Shown piece after piece: positions 43,319 to 51,538 of a stretch of 64,000 nucleotides of DNA. Location: the NCBI RefSeq assembly GCF_012726265.1, contig NZ_JAASAG010000003.1, positions 236,522-300,521 of the forward strand, in the 5' to 3' direction. The notes beneath the pieces are model-generated. The model worked only from the letters and a program-made list of their open reading frames with translations, was not told the DNA's origin and made no database searches. The stretch is from Streptomyces sp. HNM0575. Its GTDB lineage: Bacteria; Actinomycetota; Actinomycetes; Streptomycetales; Streptomycetaceae. The position numbers were made by a program, and so were the translations under genes. The number at the start of each line of letters is the position of its first letter. The stretch's first letter is position 1.

Positions 43319-45553
43319 ATGCGGCTGCGGATCTTCCCTTCGGGGCTGTCCGCGGGGACGCCACGGCGCTGGCACGCCGCGGGCGGCTGGTGCAGCGTCC
43401 GGGCCTGGCGCAGCCTCGGCGCCGCGGTGTTGCGGGTGCTGGCGGTATGGGTGGTGAGCACCCTCACGCTGCTGGTGCTCGCCGGGCTCCTCCCCGACTT
43501 CCGGCTCCAGTCGCCGGACGGCGACAGCGCCACCTTCATCGCGAGCACCGCGGCCATAGGGGCCGGGGTCTTCGGACTGCTGAGCGCGGTGGTGTGGCCC
43601 GTGCTGGTGCGGGCGCTGCTGCTGGTGCCCGCGCTCGTGCTCGGCACGCTCGTGTTCTTCCTCAACGGCTCGCTGCTGTGGCTCGCGCTCTCCCTGGTGC
43701 CGTATGGAAACGGTTCGGCCGAGCCCGGCACCGCCGTCGTCGTGGCGGCCGCCATGTCCGCCGCCTCGTCCGCCACCAGCACGGCACTGGCCGTACGCGA
43801 CGACGGCGCCTACCGCCGCCGCTTCGCCCGGCTCGCCGACCGGCGCCGCCGCCGTGAGGGTCTGGGCCCGGCGCCGCGCACGCCCGGCACGGTCTTCGTG
43901 CAGCTCGACGGCGTGGGGTACGGCGTGCTGCGCGAGGCGGTCACCGGCGCCGGCGGCGAGCCCCCGCTGATGCCGGCCCTCGCCGCGATGTACGAGAGCA
44001 CGCACCGGCTCACCCGCTGGCGCACCGACTGGCCGTCCCAGACCGGCGCCAGCCAGCTGGGCATCCTCCACGGCACCAACAAGGACGTCCCCGCCTTCCG
44101 CTGGTACGAGAAGGAGTCGGGGGAGGTGCTGATCAGCAACCGGCCCTCGGGCGCCGCCGAACTCCAGCGCCGCGCCGTCGAGGAGACCGGCGACCGCGGG
44201 CTGCTCGCACTCGACGGCGCCAGCCGCGGCAACCTCTTCAGCGGGGGCGCGGGCCAGGTCGCGCTCGTGGTGTCGGTGGCCGCGCGCCGCGGCCGGGACA
44301 ACCGTTCGCGCGCGGGCTACTTCGCCTACTTCTCCGACCCGGCCAACGCCACGCGTACCGCCGCGTCCTTCGTCGCCGAGGTGGTGCGGGAGCTCGTGCA
44401 GGCCATGCGGTCGCGGCTGCGCGGCGACCGGCCGCGGGTGCCGCGCGGCGGGCTGTACCCGCTGATCCGCGCCTTCGCCACCGTCGTCCAGCGCGACGTG
44501 GTGGTCGCGGCGGTGCTCGGAGACGTCTTCAGCGGGCGCAGCGCAGTCTTCGCCGACCTCGTGGCCTATGACGAGGTGGCCCACCACTCGGGCCCGCGCG
44601 GCAGGGACACCCGGCAGGTGCTGCGCAGACTCGACCGCTCGGTCGCGCTGATCGCCAAGGCGGCGCAGCGGGCGCCGCGTCCGTACCGCATCGTGCTCCT
44701 CTCCGACCACGGGCAGAGCGCGGGGGAGACCTTCCGCAGGTCCTACGGGCTGACGCTGGAGGACCTCGTACGGGCGGGCTGCGGGCTGCCCGTCTCGCGC
44801 CGCGTGGGACGCACGCCCAGCGGCGCGGAGGCGCGGTCCGCGGCGCGCGCGGCGCTGCACAGGCCCGAGGACGGGCCGCCGGGCGAGGAGCGGACCCCGT
44901 CGAGGAGCGCGGGACCGGTGGTGCTGGCGTCCGGCAACCTCGGGCTCGTCTCGTTCCCCGACGTGCCGGGCCGGATGCCCGCGGAGCAGGTGGACAAGCG
45001 GCATCCCGCGCTGCTGCGCACCCTCGCGGACCACCCCGGCATCGGCTTCCTGCTGGTGCACAGCGAGCGGCACGGGCCCGTGGTGCTCGGCGCGGGCGGG
45101 GCCCGGCACCGCCTGGACACGGGGGAGATCACCGGCGGGCGGGATCCGCTGGCGCCGTACGGCCCGGGAGCGGCGGATGCCGTGCGGCGCACGGCGGGGT
45201 TCCGGAACGCGCCCGACATCCTGATCAATTCGGCGGTCGACCCGGAGAGCGGCTCGGTGCACGCCTTCGAGCAGCAGATCGGTTCGCACGGCGGGCTCGG
45301 CGGCGAGCAGAACGAGGCGTTCCTGCTCTGGCCGCGCGAGCTGTCCTCCCCGGCCGAGTGCGGGGAGGACCGTGGCGAGGACCGCGGGGCGGCGGAGGAA
45401 CTGGTCGGGGCGGAGCGGGTCCACCTCGTGCTGCGCCGCTGGCTGAACGAGGCGGCGGGGGCGGCGGATTGGGCGCCGCCGGCGGCCCGCACGGGGGACG
45501 GCGACGCGCTGGAGCACGCGGACCGCGAGTTCCCGGCGGCCAACCCCGCCTGA
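43319..45553 (+). CDS. Phage-holin-superfamily-IV / type I phosphodiesterase fusion membrane protein
   Basis: A 744-residue protein. Four hydrophobic helices in the first 155 residues (VLAVWVVSTLTLLVLAGLLP, IAAGVFGLLSAVVWPVLVR, LVLGTLVFFLNGSLLWLALS) resemble the 4-TM holin-like family. After a basic linker comes an alkaline-phosphatase-superfamily phosphodiesterase: TVFVQLDGVGYGVLREAVTG, DWPSQTGASQLGILHGTNKD, LVAYDEVAHHSGP and IVLLSDHGQSAGETF (metal Asp/His), LGLVSFPDVPGRMPA. The ATG at 43319 follows CAGGAGGCGGC. Substrate unknown; it resembles enzymes acting on nucleotides, phosphonates or teichoic polymers. Confidence 0.75.
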   Translation: MRLRIFPSGLSAGTPRRWHAAGGWCSVRAWRSLGAAVLRVLAVWVVSTLTLLVLAGLLPDFRLQSPDGDSATFIASTAAIGAGVFGLLSAVVWPVLVRALLLVPALVLGTLVFFLNGSLLWLALSLVPYGNGSAEPGTAVVVAAAMSAASSATSTALAVRDDGAYRRRFARLADRRRRREGLGPAPRTPGTVFVQLDGVGYGVLREAVTGAGGEPPLMPALAAMYESTHRLTRWRTDWPSQTGASQLGILHGTNKDVPAFRWYEKESGEVLISNRPSGAAELQRRAVEETGDRGLLALDGASRGNLFSGGAGQVALVVSVAARRGRDNRSRAGYFAYFSDPANATRTAASFVAEVVRELVQAMRSRLRGDRPRVPRGGLYPLIRAFATVVQRDVVVAAVLGDVFSGRSAVFADLVAYDEVAHHSGPRGRDTRQVLRRLDRSVALIAKAAQRAPRPYRIVLLSDHGQSAGETFRRSYGLTLEDLVRAGCGLPVSRRVGRTPSGAEARSAARAALHRPEDGPPGEERTPSRSAGPVVLASGNLGLVSFPDVPGRMPAEQVDKRHPALLRTLADHPGIGFLLVHSERHGPVVLGAGGARHRLDTGEITGGRDPLAPYGPGAADAVRRTAGFRNAPDILINSAVDPESGSVHAFEQQIGSHGGLGGEQNEAFLLWPRELSSPAECGEDRGEDRGAAEELVGAERVHLVLRRWLNEAAGAADWAPPAARTGDGDALEHADREFPAANPA

Positions 45554-45607
45554 GCGCGTCCCGCCTGACGGTGCGTTCCGTATGACGGCGCGTCCCCGCC
45601 GCCGCCG

Positions 45608-46774
45608 TCAGCCGCGGATCGGCGTCCCCACGTCCCGCAGATGCCGCAGCGCCTCGCGCCACGAGGCGACGAGCCCCGTCTCGTGGTAGCCGATGCCGAG
45701 TTCGGCGCAGTAGTCGCGGACGATGACGCGCGCCCTGCGCAGATGCGGCGAGGGCATGCTCGGGAAGAGATGGTGCTCTATCTGGTGGTTGAGGCCGCCG
45801 AGCATGACGTCGGTCAGCGGTCCGCCCCGTACGTTCCGCGAGGTGAGCACCTGCCGGCGCAGGAAGTCCGGGCGGTCGTCGCCGGTGAGCGTCGGCATGC
45901 CCTTGTGGTTCGGGGCGAAGATCGAGCCGAGGTAGACCCCGAAGACGGCCTGGTGCAGGAAGAGGAACGCCAGCGCCATGCCGGGCGGCAGCACGAGGAA
46001 GAGCGCCGCGAGATACGCCCCGAAGTGCGCGAAGAGCAGCACGCCTTCCAGCACCCGCCGCTTCATGTGCGCCTCGCGCAGCGCCCGTACCCCGGAGACG
46101 TGCAGATTGAAGCCCTCCAGCGTCAGCAGCGGGAAGAACAGGCCGGCCTGGTGGCGCCCGATGAAGCGGGTCACTCCTCGCGCCGCGCGGGCCTGCCGCC
46201 GGGACCAGACGAGGATGTCCGGCCGTACGTCCGGATCCAGCTCCTCATGGTTGGGGTTGGCGTGGTGGCGGGTGTGCTTGTTCATCCACCAGCCGTACGA
46301 CATGCCGATCCCGAGGTTGCCGACGATACGGCCGCCCGTCTCGCTCGGACGCCGCCCGGCGAAGACCTGGCGGTGCGCCAGATCGTGTGCCACGAGGGCG
46401 AGTTGGCCGAAGACCAGCCCCAGGAGGACGGCGACGGCGAGCTGCCACAGGCTGTCGCCGAGGACGGCGAACGCCGTCCAGCCCGCCGCGTATGCCAGCC
46501 CCACGAGCGTGATCCGCAGCGCGTAGTAGCCGGGGCGGCGCCGCATCAGGCCGGCCTCCTGGACGCGTGCGTACAGCCGGGCGAAGTCGCTGCCCTGCCT
46601 GGCGCCCTGCCCGCTGTCCTGCCCTGTTTCCTGCCCGGTGCCCTGTTCGCTCTCCTGCCCCGTGCCGTGCGGGCGCCGCCCCTCGTGCGGGCGCGGACGC
46701 GCGGCGGATTCGGAGAGGGCTGCGGGAGGGGCCGGAGCAGGGGCGGCCTCGGAGTGTCTCAGCGGTGTCGTCAT
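45608..46774 (-). CDS. Membrane fatty acid desaturase (acyl-lipid/acyl-CoA type)
   Basis: Di-iron desaturase of 388 residues inserting a double bond in fatty acyl chains. Three histidine boxes are present: HDLAHRQ near residue 130, HTRHHANPNH near 165 and NHQIEHHLFP near 338; the QIEHH form is characteristic of the DesA3-like acyl-lipid/front-end group. Hydrophobic helices flank them. The first 55 residues are a Gly/Gln/Ser-rich variable leader with repeated TGQ-like units. The start at 46774 follows GCGAGG. Unsaturated products could feed the cyclopropane-synthase-type enzymes at 61-64 kb; that is inference. Confidence 0.85.
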   Translation of the reverse strand: MTTPLRHSEAAPAPAPPAALSESAARPRPHEGRRPHGTGQESEQGTGQETGQDSGQGARQGSDFARLYARVQEAGLMRRRPGYYALRITLVGLAYAAGWTAFAVLGDSLWQLAVAVLLGLVFGQLALVAHDLAHRQVFAGRRPSETGGRIVGNLGIGMSYGWWMNKHTRHHANPNHEELDPDVRPDILVWSRRQARAARGVTRFIGRHQAGLFFPLLTLEGFNLHVSGVRALREAHMKRRVLEGVLLFAHFGAYLAALFLVLPPGMALAFLFLHQAVFGVYLGSIFAPNHKGMPTLTGDDRPDFLRRQVLTSRNVRGGPLTDVMLGGLNHQIEHHLFPSMPSPHLRRARVIVRDYCAELGIGYHETGLVASWREALRHLRDVGTPIRG

Positions 46775-46905
46775 GCACTGAAGCCTCGCTGTACCGCCGG
46801 GGGTGCCGACAGCCGCGCAGCCCGCCTCTCACCAGGGGTGTCCGCCGCAGCAGGGGGGTGTTGCCAGGTGCACCCCGGTACGGGGGCGCACCCGCGCCGG
46901 GCTGC

Positions 46906-47226
46906 TCAGAAGTCCTGCGTCGCCTCCTGGATGGCGTAGTTGCCGCCGTGCATCCGCAGCAGGTGCACGTGACGCGTCAGCCGGATCAGAGGTCTGGCCA
47001 GCAGCTCGATGCTGCCGAAGACGAAGCACCAAGTGCCCGACGTCTGCCAGTCCGGAAAGAAGAACATGACGCTGCCGGCGAGGAACCACATGGCGACGAG
47101 GATGTCGTTGGCGATGCTCACCACCTCGTAGCGCTGACGGATCACCACTTCCTCGTGGCCCAGACGGATCGTCAGGGACTGCTTGCCGTCACCGTGGCGG
47201 GGCTGGTGGGGGCTCGGCTCGGACAC
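46906..47226 (-). CDS. YrhK-family small membrane protein
   Basis: A 106-residue protein with the YrhK domain: LTIRLGHEEVVIRQRYEVVS, IANDILVAMWFLAGSVMFFF and SGTWCFVFGSIELLARPLIR, two membrane spans. The GTG at 47226 is chosen because AGGAGG lies 7-8 nt upstream; a GTG 6 codons earlier would overlap the previous gene stop. It follows the PHP gene closely and may be co-transcribed. Function unknown. Confidence 0.78.
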   Translation of the reverse strand: MSEPSPHQPRHGDGKQSLTIRLGHEEVVIRQRYEVVSIANDILVAMWFLAGSVMFFFPDWQTSGTWCFVFGSIELLARPLIRLTRHVHLLRMHGGNYAIQEATQDF

Positions 47227-47245
47227 CGCTGGTCCTCCTGTCACA

Positions 47246-48292
47246 TCACGCGTCGTGGAAACCGTGTGCCCAGCTCAGCAGCTCCGTCGCCGTCCAGGTC
47301 GTGATGACGCGCTCGGCGGGCACCGCGCACTCCACCGCCCGTACACATCCGTTGATCTGCCAGTCCAGCTGTCCGGGGGCGTGGGCGTCGGTGTCGATCG
47401 AGAAGAAGACCCCCGCCTCGACGGCACGCCGCAGCAGCCGGCGTGGCGGATCGAGGCGCTCCGGGCGGCAGTTGATCTCCACGGCGGTGCCCGACCCGGC
47501 GCACTCCGCGAAGACCGCGTCGGCGTCGAACTCGGACTCCGGGCGGCTGGAGCGCAGCCTGCCGGTGCAGTGGCCGAGCACGTCGACCAGCGGATTGCGG
47601 ACGGCGGCGATCATCCGCCGCGTCATCTCGGGCGCCGGCATCCGCAGCTTCGAGTGCACGGACGCCACCACGACATCGAGACGGGCCAGCAGCTCCTCGT
47701 CCTGGTCCAGCGATCCGTCCGGCAGGATGTCGCACTCGATGCCGGTCAGCAGACGGAACGGAGCGAGCCGTTCGCCGACCTCGGCGACCACGTCCAGCTG
47801 CTCGCGCAGCCGGTCGGCCGACAGGCCCCGCGCGACCGTCAGCCGCGGCGAATGGTCGGTCAGCACGGCCCATTCGTGGCCGAGTTCAGCCGCCGTGCGG
47901 GCCATCTCCTCGATCGGACTGCCGCCGTCCGACCAGTCGGAGTGCATGTGGCAGTCGCCGCGCAGCGCGGCGCGCAGCCTCCGTGCCTCGTCGGTGACCG
48001 GGACGTCGTCCACGGTCGTCGCCTCCGGCAGCGACTCCGCCTCCCGCTCCAGCCGGGCGAGATAGCCGGGGACCTCGCCGCGCAGCGCCTCCCGTACGAC
48101 CTGCGCGGTCTTGGGCCCAACACCCTTCAGCGACTCCAGCCCTCCCGCGGCTGCGGCACGCTGCTCCACATCCTGCGGGCCCAGGTCGCCCAGCACCCGG
48201 GACGCGGTACGGAACGCCCGCACCCGGTACGTGGGGGCCTGCACGCGTTCCAGCAGGAAGGCGATCCTGTCCAGTGCCGTGAGCGGATCCAC
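47246..48292 (-). CDS. PHP domain phosphoesterase with helix-hairpin-helix region
   Basis: A 348-residue protein made of the C-terminal half of a PolX-like DNA polymerase: helix-hairpin-helix segment LESLKGVGPKTAQVVREAL (near 55), then a PHP domain with the metal motif GDCHMHSDWSDGGSPIEEMA (near 115), VLTDHSPRL, GIECDILPDGSLD and the end TDAHAPGQLDW. The polymerase palm is missing. PHP enzymes hydrolyse phosphoesters, e.g. nucleotide or histidinol phosphate, or repair 3' ends. The GTG at 48292 follows GAGGAGGGCATCC. A role in nucleic acid processing is inferred. Confidence 0.78.
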   Translation of the reverse strand: MDPLTALDRIAFLLERVQAPTYRVRAFRTASRVLGDLGPQDVEQRAAAAGGLESLKGVGPKTAQVVREALRGEVPGYLARLEREAESLPEATTVDDVPVTDEARRLRAALRGDCHMHSDWSDGGSPIEEMARTAAELGHEWAVLTDHSPRLTVARGLSADRLREQLDVVAEVGERLAPFRLLTGIECDILPDGSLDQDEELLARLDVVVASVHSKLRMPAPEMTRRMIAAVRNPLVDVLGHCTGRLRSSRPESEFDADAVFAECAGSGTAVEINCRPERLDPPRRLLRRAVEAGVFFSIDTDAHAPGQLDWQINGCVRAVECAVPAERVITTWTATELLSWAHGFHDA

Positions 48293-48540
48293 CGGATGCC
48301 CTCCTCGCCGTGCCGCTGTCGCGCGCCCCGCTGTGCCGGTCATGTCCGGCCGTCATCCTCCACGGTGGCTCACTCGGGCTCCGGGCGCGCGCCCGCCGCC
48401 CGGATCCGCCCCTCCGGTGAGCGGTCCGCCGCCGCGGACCGACGGCGGCAGGGCCTCCGGTCCGGGCTGCGAGGGCCCGCCGCGAGCCTGTCGCGGACCA
48501 GCCGCGGACCCGCCGCGGACCTGCCGCGGACCCGCCCCGC

Positions 48541-49662
48541 TCAGCCGGTCCGCTCCAGGCGGGCGACGCCGATGTGCGCGTCCGCCATGCCGTAGAAGAC
48601 GTGGCGGACGCCGTCGATCTCCTCGACGGCAGTGGGGAAGACGACGTTCGGGACCGTCCCGGAGCGCTCCTCCTCCGTCTCCGGAGCCATCAGCGGCTCC
48701 GCCGAGCGGGCCAGCACCCTCGCCGGGTCCGCCGGGTCGAGGATCATCGCTCCCGCCGCGTAACTGACCTGCTGCTGCTGGTCCACGGCGCGTTCCATCC
48801 GCCCGGAGACGCCGTGATGGATCAGCAGCCAGCCCTCCTCGACCCGGACCGGGGCCGGGCCCGCGCCGATCTTCAGCTTCTCCCAGGGGTGTTGGGGCAG
48901 TGCGACGAGCCGGTGGTGCCGCGGCCTGGTCAGCGCGGTGAGGTCCGCCTCGGCCTCCGCGGCCGGTACGTAGCTGATCCAGATGCCGGGCCGCTCGTCG
49001 GTGACGCCCGCCGGAAGATGCACGCCCTCGCCCGGCCGGAACCAGCCCAGGTCCCACATGGGGCGGTGCAGCATCGCGTACGCGGGCTCGCCGTCCGGGC
49101 CCGGCACCGGCACCGGGAAGTGCACGACGTCCTTGTTGGGGAAGAGGTTGAGGTCGGTGTCCAGGCCCGGCTGGTAGGCGAACTGGAGCGGCCCGAGCCG
49201 GCGCCACTCCCGCAGGTCCGCGGAGACGGCGAGCGCCGCACGCGGACCGAGCGGCCCGTAGGCGACGTACGACATCACGTACTGCCCGAGCCCCGGGACC
49301 CAGGTCACCCGCGGGTCCTCGACGCCCGCGTTGTTCTTTCCGCGCTCCCATCCGGCGTCGGGGGCGAGCACCACACCGCGCCGGGCGACGCCCGTGGGAA
49401 CCCCGTCCGTCAGCGTCACCTCGGCGAGGCCGACGCGGGAGACGTTGCCTTCCGCGACGAGGCGCGGCAGGAGGTGCAGCGAGCCGTCCTCGGTACGTCC
49501 GGAGGCGGGGTTGAGCACGCCCTCGGCCTCCAGGGGGTCGCCCGGCGACGGCGACATCACGACGCCTTCGCGCACGAGCCGGTACGGGACGTGGTCGGAG
49601 ACGCTGCCGGCCGTGGACCCGGAGGGGGCGCCGGAGGCGGCGTTCGTGGAGCGGTCGAGCAC
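48541..49662 (-). CDS. GH130 family glycoside phosphorylase/hydrolase
   Basis: Five-bladed beta-propeller enzyme of 373 residues. Typical blocks are LNPASGRTEDGSLHLLPRLV, AGVEDPRVTWVPGLGQYVMS (VEDPR holds the catalytic acid region), DTDLNLFPNKDVVHFP and WEKLKIGAGPAPVRVEEG. GH130 enzymes phosphorolyse or hydrolyse beta-1,2- or beta-1,4-mannosides. It is the last gene of the LacI-binding protein-permease operon, only 7 bp after a permease stop, which fits intracellular use of an imported mannoside; the sugar is not proven. Start GTG at 49662. Confidence 0.85.
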   Translation of the reverse strand: MLDRSTNAASGAPSGSTAGSVSDHVPYRLVREGVVMSPSPGDPLEAEGVLNPASGRTEDGSLHLLPRLVAEGNVSRVGLAEVTLTDGVPTGVARRGVVLAPDAGWERGKNNAGVEDPRVTWVPGLGQYVMSYVAYGPLGPRAALAVSADLREWRRLGPLQFAYQPGLDTDLNLFPNKDVVHFPVPVPGPDGEPAYAMLHRPMWDLGWFRPGEGVHLPAGVTDERPGIWISYVPAAEAEADLTALTRPRHHRLVALPQHPWEKLKIGAGPAPVRVEEGWLLIHHGVSGRMERAVDQQQQVSYAAGAMILDPADPARVLARSAEPLMAPETEEERSGTVPNVVFPTAVEEIDGVRHVFYGMADAHIGVARLERTG

Positions 49663-49669
49663 TGTGGGA

Positions 49670-50512
49670 TCAGCCCTTTGTCGCGGAGTCGATGTCGGTC
49701 TGCGTGAAGTGGCGCTGGAAGAGGAGGAAGAGCACCACGGCGGGGACGGCCAGCACGCACGCCCCGGCCATCACGGCCCCCGTCGGGTTCTCGACGGTGC
49801 CGCGCAGATTGCTCATGAAGCCCGCCAGCGCCACGGCCAGCGGCTGCATCTCCGCGTCCTTGGTCACCAGGAACGGCCACAGGAACTCGTTCCAGGGACC
49901 GATGAAGGCGATCAGGGTGCCCGTCAGCAGTGCGGGGCGGGCCATCGGCAGCGCCACGCGCCACAGGATGCGCAGTTCGCCCGCGCCGTCGATCCGCGCC
50001 GCCTCGAAGAGCTCGGCGGGAAGCTGGAGGAAGAACTGGCGGAAGAGGAAGACGGCCGTGGAGTTGACCGCGAAGGGAAGGATCATCCCCACGTAGCTGT
50101 CGCCCAGCCCGTAGTCGCGCACCACCAGCACGTAGAGCGGCAGCATCAGCAGCTGGAACGGCACCGTCTGTACGAGCAGCAGCGCACCGAAGAGTGTGCT
50201 GCGGCCGAGGAAGTGCATGCGGGCCAGGCCGTATCCGGCGAGCACGCCGATCACCAGCGTGCACAGCAGCACGCCCACGGTGAAGACGCCCGAGTTCATC
50301 AGCGAACTGCCCAGCGAGATGGCGCCGTTGGCCGCCTCGTAGTTCTGGAGGCCGCTGCTGCCCGGACGGGGGAGCGCCGAGCCGAGGTCGCCCGTCGTCT
50401 GCTTGTTCAGCGACTCGGCGAACATGTACGCGAAGGGGAAGAGGAAGACGACCGCTCCCAGCGCGAGCACCGTGAGCTTCGTCCGACTCCCGTCGTGGCG
50501 GCGTGCGTTCAT
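49670..50512 (-). CDS. Carbohydrate ABC transporter permease (MalG type)
   Basis: Inner-membrane permease of 280 residues. Six helices, first LTVLALGAVVFLFPFAYMFA; EAA loop EAARIDGAGELRILWRVALP near residue 170; C-terminal QRHFTQTDIDSATKG. It partners the next permease, the stop of which is 3 bp from its start. Like the other importer in the window it has no ATPase gene. Confidence 0.87.
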   Translation of the reverse strand: MNARRHDGSRTKLTVLALGAVVFLFPFAYMFAESLNKQTTGDLGSALPRPGSSGLQNYEAANGAISLGSSLMNSGVFTVGVLLCTLVIGVLAGYGLARMHFLGRSTLFGALLLVQTVPFQLLMLPLYVLVVRDYGLGDSYVGMILPFAVNSTAVFLFRQFFLQLPAELFEAARIDGAGELRILWRVALPMARPALLTGTLIAFIGPWNEFLWPFLVTKDAEMQPLAVALAGFMSNLRGTVENPTGAVMAGACVLAVPAVVLFLLFQRHFTQTDIDSATKG

Positions 50513-50515
50513 CGC

Positions 50516-51520
50516 TCAGGCCCCCTTCCGCTCGGTGAACCTGCGGGCGAGGAGCGACAGCGTCACCACGACCAGCACCAGTACGACGCCGAGCGCCGCC
50601 GCGAAGTCGGGGTGGGCCTGCTCGATGCCCTTCTGGTAGAGGATCAGCACCGGGGAGGCCGAGGCGTGATCGGGCCCGCCGCCGCCGGTGAGCAGATACG
50701 GCTCGGTGAACAGGTTGGCGCCCTTGATGATCGCGAGGACCGTGACGAGGGTCGTGGCGTGGCGTACGCCCGGCACCGTCACCGACATGAAGGTGCGCAC
50801 CCGGCCCGCGCCGTCCACGCCGGCCGCCTCGTACAGCTCGCCGGGCACGCCTTGCAGCGCCGCGAGATAGAGCATCACGAAGAAGCCCAGGTTCGTCCAG
50901 GTGACGAAGACCGCCACCACCGGCATCGCGAGCGTGGAGTTGACCAGCCACGACGGGTCGGGCGCGAGTCCTCCCAGGATGTGGTTGAGCAGCCCGTCGG
51001 TGCCGAAGAGATAGCCCCACACCGCCACCAGCGCCACGCTCGCCGTGATGTACGGCAGGTAGTAGGCGGCGCGGAAGAACGACCGCAGCGGCACACGGGA
51101 GTTGAGCGCCGAGGCGAGCACGAGGGCGAGCACCACCGTCAGCGGGATGTTGATGACGAGGAAGACGGCGATGTTGAGGAACGAGCGCAGCACCACCGGA
51201 TCGGTGAACACGTCGCGGTAGTTGCGCAGCCCCACCCACGGAGAGTCCACGTCGGTGCCGGGCGCGGTGAAGTAGAAGCGGTGGAAGGACATCCACACCG
51301 TGTAGCCGAGCGGCACGGCGAAGACGACGATCAGGAACAGCGCGTACGGCGTGACGAACAGGGCGCCCAGCGGCGTCCTGCCGCCGCGCGAGGCGCTGCC
51401 GCGCGGTCCGCCGCGCCCGCCGGGGCCGCCGGGGCCCCGCGACGGGCCACGGGATGCTGGCGGTGGGCCGGGCGCGGGCCAACGGCGCCCTCCGGCAGGG
51501 GACTTGAGGGGGAGACTCAT
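50516..51520 (-). CDS. Carbohydrate ABC transporter permease (MalF type)
   Basis: Inner-membrane permease of 334 residues. A Pro/Gly/Arg-rich cytoplasmic leader of about 50 residues (RGPSRGPGGPGGRGGPRG) is unusual; six helices follow from FVTPYALFLIVVFAVPLGY. The EAA loop is YEAAGVDGAGRVRTFMSVTVP near 215. The ATG at 51520 follows GAGG by 8 nt. It lies 18 bp after the binding-protein gene. Confidence 0.87.
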   Translation of the reverse strand: MSLPLKSPAGGRRWPAPGPPPASRGPSRGPGGPGGRGGPRGSASRGGRTPLGALFVTPYALFLIVVFAVPLGYTVWMSFHRFYFTAPGTDVDSPWVGLRNYRDVFTDPVVLRSFLNIAVFLVINIPLTVVLALVLASALNSRVPLRSFFRAAYYLPYITASVALVAVWGYLFGTDGLLNHILGGLAPDPSWLVNSTLAMPVVAVFVTWTNLGFFVMLYLAALQGVPGELYEAAGVDGAGRVRTFMSVTVPGVRHATTLVTVLAIIKGANLFTEPYLLTGGGGPDHASASPVLILYQKGIEQAHPDFAAALGVVLVLVVVTLSLLARRFTERKGA

Positions 51521-51538
51521 CGGGGACCTCGGCAATCG

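Noticed and set aside
43319..43800. Prophage remnant suggested by holin-like helices
   Set aside because: No other phage gene nearby; the segment is fused to a phosphodiesterase and belongs to a chromosomal family.
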